A stretch of 64,000 nucleotides of DNA. It comes from Sternotherus odoratus. Its lineage: Eukaryota; Chordata; Testudines; Kinosternidae. A program made the translations under genes and the position numbers. The stretch is from NCBI GenBank assembly GCA_032164245.1, contig JAVMKO010000022.1, positions 11,097,845 through 11,161,844 on the forward strand, read 5' to 3'. Of this stretch, positions 10,511-23,400 are shown one piece after another (the stretch's first letter is position 1; each line of letters starts with the position of its first letter). The notes beneath the pieces are model-generated. The model ran no database searches. It worked only from the letters and a program-made list of their open reading frames with translations, and was not told the origin of the DNA.

Positions 10511-13500
10511 TACAGGATTTTGCAAGTATCTTCAGTTAATAATCATTCCCCCAGTGGACCTGCCTGTTAGCTTTTCCACCTTTCATCTGCTTTTCTGTCA
10601 GCCTTGTGAACTGGTAATATTCTAGAGGTCAGCCAGCTGACTTGAAGTTGTGGGGAGAGAGGCTAGGACTTATCACCGCAGTGGCCTGAGTGGTTACCCT
10701 TCTGACTGGAGGTTCTCTTGTGGTGGGAGAGGAATTTGGTCTCCACCAATCAGCTCCAATGCCCATTGACAATGGGAGGTTTGCCTGCGACTGCGAATGG
10801 GTGTTTGATCGGGCCCCACACTCCCATTCACTGCTGGGCTACGCAAGCACACGATCACTCCCCACCTGAATCCTTCTATAGAAAGAATGACACATGGCAT
10901 TCTAGAACCCCTGTCCAGTCCACAAGCTGCAACTGCCTTGCTCAACCCAGGCATTCGTAGGCCCTTGCAGGCTTGGCTAGGCCAGGCTTGCAACCATGAT
11001 GGGGCGCGCCCCCGGGGAGGGAGGGTCATTATCTCCTGTCAACAGCTGGAGCAACAAGCAGCCTGATTAAAGGAGGATCTGTGGGAGAGGAGGGAACTGA
11101 ACCTGAGTCGTAGGCAAACACCCTAACCACAAGGGCATCCCTTCCCCCACTCCGAGTTGGCAAGAGCTGTGGAAGAGAACTCTTCCAAGAAAAGCCTCAG
11201 TATACACATGTACGTACGACACATGCGTGCACACACCAGTACGAGGGAGACCTGCAAGTGCACATAGCTTTTATTTTGAAATATTTTTTTAAAAAGACTA
11301 TTTGCAAGGAAATGGCTTTCCAGGAAAACCCAACGCGTTCCAGACACCACTTGCCCCTGAGCTATTAAAGATGGTTTACATATATGGGGGGTGGGGGGGG
11401 GATCAAAAGGGGATTAGCCATGTCTTCTCTAGGGGTACAGCCACCACCATGCTGAGGGAAGATACTGCAAGCCCCTCATCATGATGTGTGTCTTACTGCT
11501 CTCCATATCCCCTCACTGGAGGTCCCCTGCTGCCTCCACTCATATTGGGGCAGTCAGGAATCGCTGGAGGGCTCAGAGGAAGTGATCTGTGGAACAACAG
11601 GCTTTCCAGGAAAGCATTAATAAAGCAAAACAGAGTCAGACAATAGCTACAGTATGGCTTTCAAGTATACATGTAACCCCTCCCTCCATCCCACACCCAC
11701 AAAGTTTCACAGAGGGCCGCCACCAGTCTCGATTGTCAAGGGACAAGCGTTGAGCCCTTCCCCGCTCTGCAAGCCAGATGGGCAGGACGTTACGAGGATC
11801 TTCCTGAAGTCCGTCCATCACCGAACTGGTCCCTATTCTTGGCCGTCCCTGGGTGCCCACAGTAGGGAGAGATCTGGGGATGTGGCTGGAAGGAATGGGT
11901 GAGTCAGACGTGATCCTTGAGCTAATGCCCTTGAACTCCTGACCCTCTTCACACCTCACACGGAGTGCTCTGATTTAGGTTCCACCTCTCCCCGCTTTTC
12001 TAGTTTTATTTCCACTCCAATCAAGGGTTCTTGGGCCAGATGCCTAGCGCCACCCGCTCCCTTAAGACTCTCCCTCGGGAGTCCCCAGCAGCCACAGAGC
12101 CAGCCCTGGCCACAAGAGGCACAGCAGGGACAGGAAAGGGAAATGAGGTGAGCATGGTGGCCCTGACAATCCCCAGCTGATGTATGGCCTCCTTGGGACC
12201 AGAGGCAGCTGGCACAGTCTGGGGCTGCTCTAAACTGCTCTGGGGCCAAGGCAAAGAATCAGGGAGCTGTCCCCAGCTTCCTGCCGGCCACCTGTCTGCT
12301 GCCAGAGATTTACAGCTTACGCTGGGCACTGCAATGGCTGGACTTCAGCAGGAAGGGGTGACCACGGATGGGAACCCGGTGGGTATGCCGTACTAAGGAG
12401 TCCACTAGAGGCATGGGGGGAGGGCAGATTACTCAGTACAGCCCGCTGGGAGAAGCAACCCCTGCCTAACCCCCAACAGTCAGTAAAACCTCACGGTCAC
12501 AGTTACCAACAGTTGGGGCTAGAACTTGATGCTGAGCAGCAGGGATTGTTCCTCAAATGCATCCTTCGCCTCAGTCGATCTCCTGGTCAAATGGCTTTTC
12601 CTCTCCTTAGCTGGCTGCCAGTTCAGCACCTGAGCACTGCCCAGCAATCTGTATTAATCTCTCTCCTCCCATGGCAGTGTAAGGAGAACTAGATTACTGC
12701 CAAACATTCCTCTTCCAGCATCCATCTGTCTCCTCCTGAGCCCCTCTCGGGTCCGGAATTCTGCCTGTCCCCACTGTGGGGATAAGCGTGGCGTACTAGG
12801 TGTCGCTTTTGTAGTGGTTTGGCCACGGCTCCTCACATATTAGTACCCCGTGGCTAGAAGCAAAACAGTAGGACTCTGCGGGGAAACCCCTGCTGTTCAG
12901 TGCAGCAAACACCCACACTTTCTTAACAGGAATAAGGAGGAGTTACGCAGCAGGCTGTTAGCCTCCAGCGTAGGCTCTGTGAAGGATGCCAGACAGTCAA
13001 CTTCATCACCACCCATCACGGGTATCTTTACACGCTGGCTGCTCTCACCGCAGTTTGGTGGTTTGGGATTATTGCAAGGACTGTAACCTAGTTCCCCCTT
13101 TGTAGCGCTTTCATTTCCTTAAAGCAAGAAGGACTCCTTCCAAGGAAAAAAAAGGAGGGGGGGAGAGAATTGTCCCCTGCCATCCTCTCAGCTTTGCAGG
13201 CTATAATATAATCACATACACTATTCTATGTACTGTCACAACTTTGCTCCACTGCCTAACTCTTCCCCCTACATCTTTCCGAAATTACGCCCCTGATGAA
13301 ACAGCTAAGACGGGCCAGTGGTGGTGGAGGTTAAGGTAGACACCAGTCCACAGCTCTCTGGACTGAGCTCACCCACTTGTTCTACAGTTTATTGGTCCTC
13401 TCTCTCTCTCCCGCGCTGGTGTCGAACCTGCAGGGCCAAGGAGAAAAGGCTATCTCACCCACTCCCAGCCCTGTCCCTCCTAACCATCTAGTGCCTCCCT

Positions 13501-14190
13501 GACCAGCATCCCATTAAAAACAGATGAAAAGTACATTCTTATTTCAAAGCAGCTCAGAACACAGAGCCTAAAGCAGCTCCCAATGGGTGCCGGGTTCAGA
13601 TGAAACATGGGGCCGACTGGACCAATGTAAGATACTGTTAAAAATCACACAGCAGCTTTCCCCACTGGATTCTCTCCCTTTCTCAAGGTCGGTTCCAAAT
13701 AGACTTAAACTTCAGATATCCCTTCTCCACTCCTCTCCTCAAGGCCTCTGGTAGCTATATACTTGTGCAACAGTGCCAGCCAGAGACTGAATACAGTACT
13801 GCAGATCAGGAATTCATTTAGCAGCTCCTTGCCCTATTTGTCTCATCCCCCAGTTCAAACCTGCCTTTTGTCCACTTAGAAATCAGTGCTAGCAACAGGG
13901 ATGATTGTCTAGGAAAGTTACGTGGGTAACAAGCAAATGCCCCAAGACAGCCCTTGCAGTAGGCTGAGTTCGACGGTGGCCAGTTGAATATTTTTGGAGG
14001 TGGCAGAGAATAAAAGTGGTAAACAAAACAAAGGTTCAAGTTTTAAAGGTTCCCTTCTTGGGCCCCATATCACTGATGTGGGACTTGATCACTTACCATA
14101 AAGCATCTTATTAAAAAAAAATCTACTAGCCGTAGTCTGGTACCTGGGAAATTGGTTGAAACAAAACACAGACAACTCTCACACCTGGCA
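10511..14190. other. Intergenic between TSPO2 and BAK1, no gene recognised
   Basis: AATAAA signals on the minus strand near 11270 and 13390 are not attached to any exon I can support. Frames around 11.6-12.4 kb on both strands are proline/glycine-rich and unspecific. A G-run lies at about 11386-11401. Confidence 0.4.
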
Positions 14191-14196
14191 GATTAA

Positions 14197-14300
14197 TTCA
14201 TTGCAAGGCCAGAAGGGACTGCTGTGGTCATCTAGTCTGACCTGGATAGCCCGGGCCATAGAACTTCTCCAAAATATTTTCTAGAGCAGATATTCTAGAA
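14197..14300 (+). repeat. CR1-like LINE 3' tail
   Basis: Contains aaggccagaagggactgctg and tggtcatctagtctgacctg, the typical reptile CR1 3' sequence, followed by an A-rich stretch. Confidence 0.7.
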
Positions 14301-14354
14301 AAAAAAAATCTAATCATGATTTTAAAAAATGGGCACAGATGGAGACTCCAACAT

Positions 14355-15310
14355 GGCCCTTGGTAAACTGTTCTGGAACAAATGATACGGTCTAATCAGC
14401 ATGGTTTCTTGCAAAGGAAAATCATGTCTCCCTAACCTACTAGACTAGAGTGCTTGGAATGCATCAATAGAGCCAGTTGACATAATTTATTTAAACCTTC
14501 CCAAGGCCTTTGACAAGGTCCTGCACAAGAAGCTATTAAAGAAACTAATTAGTCATGAAGAATCATTGGCTTCGGTCAAAAAGATTAACTGCTGGGTGCC
14601 TCAAGGTGCCATGGTAGGACTAGAGTTCAGTATCATCTGGAAGAGAGGGTGAGCACTGCAGTAACAAAGTTTGCAGAGAATACCCCGTTATTTAGGTTAG
14701 GGGAGACCAGAGAGAACACTGAGGAACTCCAGAGGGACCTAATCAAGCCAGATGAATTTGCAATTGGGAAGTGATGCTAGGGTTGATCAGTGCAAAGTAA
14801 TGGACGCTGAAGGGAGGGGAGGAGGAGAAAGAGCTTCTCATACATCTTATAGGGTTCCAAATTAACTGCATCAACTCAGGAGAGGAGCCTGGAGGTCACA
14901 GCTCAGCACAGACCTTCACTCAATGTGCAGCTGGTGAAAAACAGTCACAAAATGGCAGGATGTATAAGGAATCGGATGCAGCAAGCTATGGAAAATATTC
15001 TAATGTCTTTAAAAAGCTGTGGTTTGCTGATCCTGTGTGTAATACCGGGCACCCCATTTCCAAAAGGATATTGCATAACAAGAGGGTAGGAATAGGGTCC
15101 AGAATGACCTAGACAAATTGGAGGATTGGGCCAAAAGAAATCTGATGAGGTTCAACAAGGACAAATGCAGAGTCCTGCACTTAGGACGGAAGAATCCCAT
15201 GCACGATACAGACTGGAAACCGACTGACTAAGCAGCAGTTCTTCAGAAAAGGACCAGGGGATTATGGTGGTGAGAAGCTGGATATGAGTCAACAGTGTTA
15301 ATGTTCTCCT
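14355..15310 (+). mobile_element. Decayed CR1 LINE (reverse-transcriptase region), two adjoining fragments
   Basis: The sequence aaggcctttgacaaggtcct matches the KAFDKV-type motif of non-LTR reverse transcriptase. It continues into the familiar CR1 region (ctcaatgtgcagc) near 14.9 kb. A second CR1 block starts near 15080 with cctagacaaattggaggatt, then gcagagtcctgcacttagga. Stops and gaps are everywhere, so it is inactive. The jump in the order of blocks near 15060 suggests a deletion or two insertions. Confidence 0.75.
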
Positions 15311-17383
15311 TTCTCAAGCAGGGTCATTTAATTTATTTCAATTAAATAAAAGCAGGGTCATTCTAACTGATAAAAGGAAATACTGTTTCCATCTAAAGTA
15401 TAATTAGATAGAGGATGTTGCTGAGGATTATCGCTGAGCAGGATTCAAAGAGGGCATGGGAATTTAGATGGAGAACAGGAATAGCCAGAGTTTTCACAGT
15501 TAATGCGAACACAAATTTCAGAAGGGATATTAAACCTCATGCTTCAGGGTTAAAGCCAGTCTCTGAACTATTAGGGATTAGGATGAGGCTTTCATGGGGA
15601 CAGATTACCCCACATTTTCCTATGGCGGGCTTCTTTCACTTTCCTCTGAAGCACCTGGCCACCGTCACGGATCTGATGCACTCTGGCAATCCCTGCAAGA
15701 TCTGCATTGTGACTGCCTAGAAGAGTAATCACAGCATCCCTTTACCAGCCATCCCAGCTGCCTCCTCCCCTTCTAGAACAGCAAGCTGAGCCCCACCAAC
15801 CAGCAACACACAGGTTCACAACACAGGCAAGAGCGGAAAAATCCCTGATAACGCTAGAGATATTTTTAGTCTTATTGCTGCTGCTTCTTCTATTCAGTCT
15901 CCAGGATAAAATTAAGTAGCTTTGGCCCCAGCTTTAGATGGGAGCCAGGTCCTCCGCTTTAGGGCAGTGAAGTCATATATTAGCTGAGAACTGGCTCTCC
16001 CACTCTCCTTCAACCAGAAGATAGTTTGGCTCCCTCTCCACTGGCTGGCTGAACAGTGCTAGAAACAGGGTTTGCAGGAATTGGGTCTAAACCCAATCTG
16101 AGGCCCAGGTGGACACAGCCTAAATCCAGTCACAGTTTGAAAGCTTTACACAGTAACCCAACATGGGAAGCGCAGATGGACCCAACCCTCAGATCCAGAT
16201 TTAGAAACCCTACGCTCACCGCACAAAAGTTCAGGGGATTTCAAAGCAGGGGCTCTGCTTTGCCGCCATTCTGAATAGCTGCCAAGAGGGAGCCGTTTAC
16301 AATCTCCAATCACGGACAGAAATACAGGAGTCAGGGGCCCCACCAGATGGCTTCTCCATCAAAAGGTTTGTGTTTGGATGTAGACCATCCTCTGCTGTGC
16401 CTGCAAGCCAAACACTGTAGACCTGGGCTGTTCACTCCTGATTTACCCCAGGATTTTTAACCTGACCGTATTTTAGTGTTTGAAAACCAGCCGTTCCTTT
16501 ATACACCTGCTGCCACCCTGACGTTCAGGCTTCCGCATTCCCCTAGGAAGGGCTGGCAGCCGGGACAACTAGCACAGTCCTAGGATCCTGCTCTGTTTAG
16601 GTGTCTGTGATGTTCCTGGGGGTGGAAAAAACACATCTCCAAATTCAGATCCTGACAGGATCAGTCTGTCATTTTGTCTGGGGGCAGCTGGATTTCTAGT
16701 CATGATTGTCACATGCCCAACAGTGTATCTGTTTAGAGGTGGACACGGATGATTTTTAAAGCAACCGGGAAAGCTAAGAATCTGGCTTGGTAGGCTGGGA
16801 CCAAGAGAAGGTAAGAGGACTCTCCAGGACTGGCTGACCCCCTCCAATGACTTACAAGCAGAGACTAACGGCTGTGGCTGTAATCCTGTTATGTGAAGGC
16901 AGGCGAGATCTGGGCTAAGATCTATCAGAGGATGCTCCGGACCTTTCCCAGGAAGGGCTCTTGAGACTGCCACTGAGTGGACCCGGAGACACGTGCATTA
17001 CTTTAACATGTTTCTTCCTCTAATGGGGCTTCTCTGGTGTCTGTACACTGCAGGAGCCTGTAAGCCTCGCCCGTCGCAGCATGCTGGGAATGTCATCGCA
17101 TCCATGTTCCTTACTGCTGCATTCAACCTTTGGATGAGATAATTCAGTCCCTCCCCACCCCCCAAGTTCCCCCCATTAACGCCACTCGGTGTAGTTCTTG
17201 GCAGTCTCCCCACGGATGGCAGTCTCTCCATGGGTGGTGCTGTCTCAGAAGAGGAGTCTTCATTTCCAATCTGCTCTCCCTGGTTTGTTCCCTGAGCCCC
17301 TCTCTCTCAGGAGATGTCTTTAGGACGGAGTGGAGTATTGAGAGAGAGTTTGGCCGGATCGCCAGCCTCGGCCTCCACTCCAG
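15311..17383. other. BAK1 3' flank / possible 3' UTR
   Basis: Holds the BAK1 3' UTR of unknown length. A canonical AATAAA on the minus strand occurs at 15337-15332, about 2 kb past the stop, inside an AT-rich duplicated patch next to CR1 debris, so it may not be the real signal. I see no other exon. Confidence 0.35.
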
Positions 17384-17488
17384 TCATGGGCTGAAGAAGC
17401 GTCGTATCACCAGGTGACCCAGCAGGACCACCACCAACACCCCCATCATGTACAGCACGTAAACGTTATCCAAGTCCAGTGCTGCCAC
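17384..17488 (-). CDS. BAK1: BAK1 coding exon 5 (membrane anchor, stop)
   Basis: Acceptor ctcctgctag|GTGGCA, phase 0. Encodes VAALDLDN, then a hydrophobic helix (YMMGVLVVVLLGHLV) and the basic tail IRRFFSP, stop TGA at 17386-17384. Confidence 0.95.
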   Translation of the reverse strand: MAALDLDNVYVLYMMGVLVVVLLGHLVIRRFFSP

Positions 17489-20400
17489 CTAGCAGGAGAG
17501 AGAATTGGCAGGTGAAAGGCACAGAAAGGCCACTGCTGCACAGAGGTGTTGCAAAGATATCATGGAGATGGGGGTCACACTTACATAAATAGATCCTGGT
17601 GTTTAAGTACCTAATTTTAGGTTTCAAGTTTGAACATTTTGGCCTAACTCCTGAAGCATCCCTGCAGCTGGCTGCATTCAAATGCCTCCCCCTCTGCATC
17701 ACAGCACCGAGCTCAGCTGCAAGCTTCTCTGACTCAGTTTGACCAGCAACACTGCTCACAAGCCCAGCTAAGCGAGGAATCATGTGCTGACCCTAGCCCG
17801 GGCCCGCCGCCCTGCAGAGATAAAAAGGCCAGGCTCACTCACCCATCCTCCCTGGTCGGCGATCCACCGGGCGATGCGGTTGCGGAGCACAAATTCTGCG
17901 ACGTAGCGGGCGATGCTCCGGAGGAAGCCGGTCACCCCATGTTGATACACATGGATCGCCATCCGATAACCAAACCCCAGCAGCGCAATCACCCTGCCCC
18001 AGTTAATGCCGCTGTCAAACAAGCTGTAACAAAACCAAATCTCCCGGTTAAAAAAAACCCCACAACATGCTGATACTGGTGCTCTGCCGCCCCGTTTTGG
18101 GTCGCTTCAACCATTCACATCACCCTGCAACGGGTGGAACGTCCGGCGATTCACAGGTGTGTCCAGTGCACACCTGGAGCACTCTGAGCCCTCCAGCTAC
18201 ATCGTACCCTGACAAATTTAGGAACGGCTTAGTGATGAAAAACAAACACAGCTAACTGCACCATTCTGTTCTCCCACACGCTCAACCACAATCAGGAAAG
18301 GTTGGCGCGCCGTGAGCTGTAGCTATCCTGGAAGGAACACACTCGCCCTGGAGCTTTATCTATGCAACAGAGATATGCAGGTTTAAACAGGACTGCGGCC
18401 CAGGGATATGAGGACAGGATTTTTTTCTTCGCCTGGATGCATGACATTTCAATACCTCCCCCAGGGCTGGATTCTGGTCTCAGTTTAGCCTGCCAGTTTG
18501 TTAGGGCGAGGGTCGACTTCCAACATATATCTGTGCAGCATCAGCCCAAAAGGGTCCCAGTCCTGATCTGAGCCTCCAGGTACATATAAACAATGGCCCC
18601 GTTCACTCAGCTGCAGAGAAACTGTTCTAACTCAGGTCCCCGCCCCGCCCCGCCGCGTAAAGATGAAGATCTTCATAGTGCAGATGGGGGCCTTCCAGAG
18701 CATGTCACGGAAGGAGGCAAGTTAGTGGAGACGGAGGAGGAACAAACACTGAAAAGGCAGGCTGGAGGGTGAGGAACAGAGGTTAATTTACCTGTTTGCT
18801 GTGCGTTAGCCGCCTCAGGATGGCAAAGCGGGGCTTCCCGAAGAAAGGGAGCAGGAAGAAAGGACAGAAGCGACAGTTAGGCAATGTGCAGCGTGTGCCC
18901 GGGGGGGAGGCTAGGAGAGGGGCGTTGGTGTGGAGCCTGTCAGCATCAAGAAGCTTCCTCCCTTTCCCAGGATTGCTGTGACACAGGACTATCATCTGTA
19001 CAAGGCCTGGCCTAGCGAGGGAGGACGTGGATAGGGAACTAGACTGGGCCTCACGGTTCAGTCCCCAGCTCAGCCTTCGGCTTATCAAGTCATCTCCTCT
19101 GGGCCTCTGATCCCCAGCTGTGAAACAGAGCTAAGCCTTCCCCACCTCCCAGGTAGGGTGTCCAGACAGCAAGTGTGAAAAATCGTGCCAGTCGGACCCT
19201 CTCCGCGACATCACCAGTGTTCCTTGGGGGTGCTGGGAGCTGGCTGCCTTACCTGGAGGCTATCTTAGTGAAGTACTCATAGGCGTTGTCCTTCGTGGGC
19301 TGCAGGGTCTTCAGCATGTTCTGGAACTCTGCGTCATACCGCATGTTGATGTCATCTCCGATGATGGCCAGGCGCCTGCCCACCTGGCTGCTGGTGCTGC
19401 CGAGAGGATGGAAAGCATTAGAGACGGGCCCAACTTCCACGCAGGGCCAGGAGGACGCAGGGTCAGGCCACAAAAAGGGTGTGAATCCACCCTGAACGTG
19501 GATTGTGTTGGGTGACGCACGATTCAGCCTGTAATGGGAAGCGCTTTACCTGCCCGGCTCCTGCCGGATCTCAGCAATCTCGGGGTCTATCGGCACCTCT
19601 CCTCCGCCCTCTTCCCTCTCCTGCTGGTAGCGGTAGAAGGCATAGCTCCGGAACACCTCCTCAGTCTCCTGGGCCACCTGATCCTCTGAGGAAGAGACAA
19701 TGATTGGCAGGGTCAGGCCGGAAGCGCCCCTGGGGTGCACAAGAATGAGGAAACCCTTCCTTGGTTTCCCCAGGGTTCTAAGAGCATGAGGCTCTCTCAT
19801 GTGGCCTCTCCCGTGTCCTTTGAGACAGTGTCTCCTCACGGCCCTCACCCCTGCACTGCTGCATTCTCTGTCGTTCTAATGGACCAAATGACCACTGTGC
19901 TCCTTAGATAGCAAGCCCTTCGCACCAGGGGCTGGCTCTGCAGATTGGTCTGCACAGGCCTCCAGAGATGAGCCCTCTGAGGCTTGCAGCCTTGTCTGAT
20001 GCCACGTGAAACACCTGCTGGGCTTGCCCTCCATGCAGAGCTTGCACCGGTTTGATCAAATTAAACCAGTGCCAAAGGCGGTCGGGGTGCCCTTATTCTG
20101 GCCTGACCCAGTGTTGTTGCAGTTTAGCTGAGGTCAATTAGAAAGGGGCTTAAAATGAACTGAAATAATACCAGGTTATGCTTTTCATTTTGGTCTCTCA
20201 TACAGAGGTATCATCATCTCTGTTTTACAGATGGGGAAACTGAGGCACAGAGTAGGAACATCACTTGCCCAGGTTCACCCAGCAGGCCACTGACACAGCT
20301 GGCACCAGACCCCACGTCCCTGTCCAGTGCGCTCTCCACTATCCCACACTGCCTCCCGAAATAAAGCCACTCAAACTGAAATAAGCATTTCTACACAGGA

Positions 20401-23400
20401 GTTGGTATCAGTAGAACGAAATCAGTTTAACTAAACCTGTGCCATTTTTTGGTTAGACAAGGCCGTAGCAAAAAGCCTCACGAAAGGATCAAACGGGGGC
20501 TGAACTTGGACCTTGGAGGGAGCATATCAGTGGAAAATAGGGTAAAAAAATTAGAGATGTTTAAAACAAAACAAGTCAAGGGCTAACTGGGAGACCATTT
20601 AAAAACCCGATGACTCCCAAGTCAAAGATACAACCACAGGCCATGGGGCTCCTACCCCAAGATACATGCAGAGAGCACACTCCAGGAGGAGAGGAATTCA
20701 AACAGATACAATGCCGTCGCATCTTGGATAGCCTCTGTTTTTTGGAAGCTCGACTTGACTTGGATTTTTCAGTAGTCCTGAGAATCCACAGCTTGCACTG
20801 ATTTCAACTGCAGCTGCAGGCATTCAGCACCTCTGAAAATCCAGGCCCCAAGGTGTCTGATGTCATGCACTAAAAAAAGCCCCAGAGGCTGCCAAAAAAA
20901 TCAGTGGTCAACTTCAAAAGTGTTAGCTTCATGTTTTATTGCTTTTAAACAAACATGCACCCAAACAAACAAACCAAAGTGAGCTTTCTGATGAGGGCTC
21001 TCTAAAAATGAGATGTACAAGAGAATTTTTATCCCTGGGGAGTGATGCCAACTCTGATGATTTTATCACAGGTTTCACAGTAGTTGATGTCATTCTTAAA
21101 GACCCAGCTGCTGGAGTCAGCTGATTATGTGCCACCGGCAGAGAACTGAAAAGACTGAGGTGCATCGATACAGGAGTCCATTGCAATGGCAGGGAATAGA
21201 ATAGATGAGATGAGATGTGCCAAGTTCAGACACTGGGAGGCAAATGAAAAGAATTCGATATTTATTAGTTTTGAAAATCTCATTCTGTGATTTTTTTCAG
21301 GACTGAGACTCCAATGCCAATAATCATTTCTGAACACTTGAGGTTGGCCACACTGCCTTGTTGATGGTAAGTGTGAACGTCTCAACAGGAATTGTTACCA
21401 GAATTCTATACATGCTATAAATGTCTGGGAAGTAGAGTGACCAGATGTCCCAATTTTATAGGGACAGTCCCAGTTTTGGGGTGTTTTCCTTATATAGGCT
21501 CCTATTACCCCCACCCCACCCCATCCCAATTTTTCACACTTGCTGTCTGGTCACCCTGCTGGCAAGTGGGAGCCAACCCATCAATCCAGCCCGGCATCTC
21601 TCTGCATCCACTGCAGGACTGTTCCCTACAGGTTATTTCCTAACAATACGTCTGGTCTAGTTATAAATAGCCCAAGGGATGGCTTTGCCTGCGAAGATTC
21701 TTGTGCAGTTGTACAGATCTGCCAGGTGACTGTGACAATGAAGGCTTGCGTAAGCCATTTTCGGGCCGTCCCTTCTTATTTGGTCACTTGCTATCTGAGC
21801 TCACTTACACCAGTTTGTCTGGCAGCTACAAATGCCATCTGGGTTTGTGTATCTTTTGTGTGCCCTGGTGATGATAACCAGAAGCAAGCCCTGCTTTCAC
21901 ACAGCATGGCTTCAGATGCTTTAACCACTAAATTCCACACACGCACTCACACCACGTGGCTTTGGCAACATTCCTAGCATCAAACCAGGGGCAAAGAATG
22001 TTTCCTTCTCGTGGCTGAAACGTCTCTCTGGAGCACTTGAGCGGGGCACAAGCCTTGTTCTGATCCCTCTGCACAGAGGTGAATTTTAGTGTGACTTCAG
22101 GCCAGTCCCTCGACTCCCAAAGCCCCAGAGAACAGTGCTGCTGCAAAACAGGAACCTCGCTGAAACCCAGGGGATGCATCTGAAGCCGAGAACTGCTGCT
22201 CGTCCTTCCAGACATCCCCACCCCTGCTCTGCACCAGCGGGCATCCAAACCCTCTGCTTTGATAACAAATAAAGACAGGAGAGATAAATCACTAGCACGG
22301 CAGGATGGGTCTGAGGCTCACCCAGAGGTAGGGGGCAGGGGTTGTTTTGGATAAGCCAGTGATTGTTTCTGGACACAGCCGCTTCTTCTCCCGTCAGGAT
22401 TGTAAACAGCTCTCGACATGGAACGCCAGGTATTCTGGGCTCAATGCATAATATTCGTCACCTGGCTGACTGTGCAAGGAAAAAAACACAAAGCAGGCTC
22501 CCACACACACTCAGGAAGTGAGCAAGCAGGGTAAAGGTGGCTGGATCCACGGAACAAAGGCTGGGGTAGTTTCCCTGCTGTTGTTATCGTGGGTTAAGCT
22601 CCATCAGTAGGTGACCAGGTGTCCCGATTTTATAAGGACAGTCCCCATTTTTAAATCTTTTTCTTATATATGCTCCTATTACTGACTCCGCACGATCCGG
22701 GTCTGGAATAGGTGAGTAAGACAAGCTAATTTAACCTAACACTCCTATTACCCCTCACCCCCATCCCGATTTTTCACATTTGCTGTCTGGTCACCCTATT
22801 CATCAGCAGTAAGAGCGCTATTGCAGACAGGCAGCTGGTTTTTTCTCAACTCCACACTGGAAGGAAAAATCTAGTGGACACGAGGCCTGCGTTAGGGCTT
22901 GTCTCTACTTGGAAATTTACCATAACAGCTATTCCGGAATCAGAATGTCCTCATGTAGGGAGCCCCGGGCTAAGCACAGCAGCTCTTAAGAACCAACGGT
23001 AATAGACATTTCTTATAAAGCCCAGTATTACATAGATCAGGGTCCCAACCAGCTAATCTGTGTTCAATTACAAATTGCCTTGTCTGCACCATGGTTAAAC
23101 ATGTTAAACAGCACACCTTTTTGCCTAGTGAAGACAAAGGTATTGGCTTAATTGAGACTATTCACCTGCTTAAATATAAAATACGTGTATAAGCATTTAT
23201 AGGATCGGAGTCTAAATGGCAACAGAAAGTGCAAAGCAGTGGAGTACGGGGCCCATATACATTTAAACTCAGATCTGGGCATGGGCCATTCATATTCATT
23301 TCAGAGGTGCAGAGCACTTGTAGTTCCCATTGACTTCAGGTGGATTTGTGGGTTCTTTGCAAGTCTCAGAAATCAAGCCCAGGATCACTCCAATAACACA

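Larger units (their letters stand above)
17489..19549. other. BAK1: BAK1 introns between coding exons 2-5
   Basis: Three short introns (17489-17842, 18024-19252 and 19397-19549). The middle one contains a GC-box-like ccccgccccgccccgccgcg at about 18640-18660 and AscI-like cg-rich patches near 18305. No other exon is supported. Confidence 0.7.

Noticed and set aside
13388..13393. Minus-strand AATAAA as the BAK1 poly(A) signal
   Set aside because: About 4 kb past the stop, beyond CR1 debris; too far to support without transcripts.
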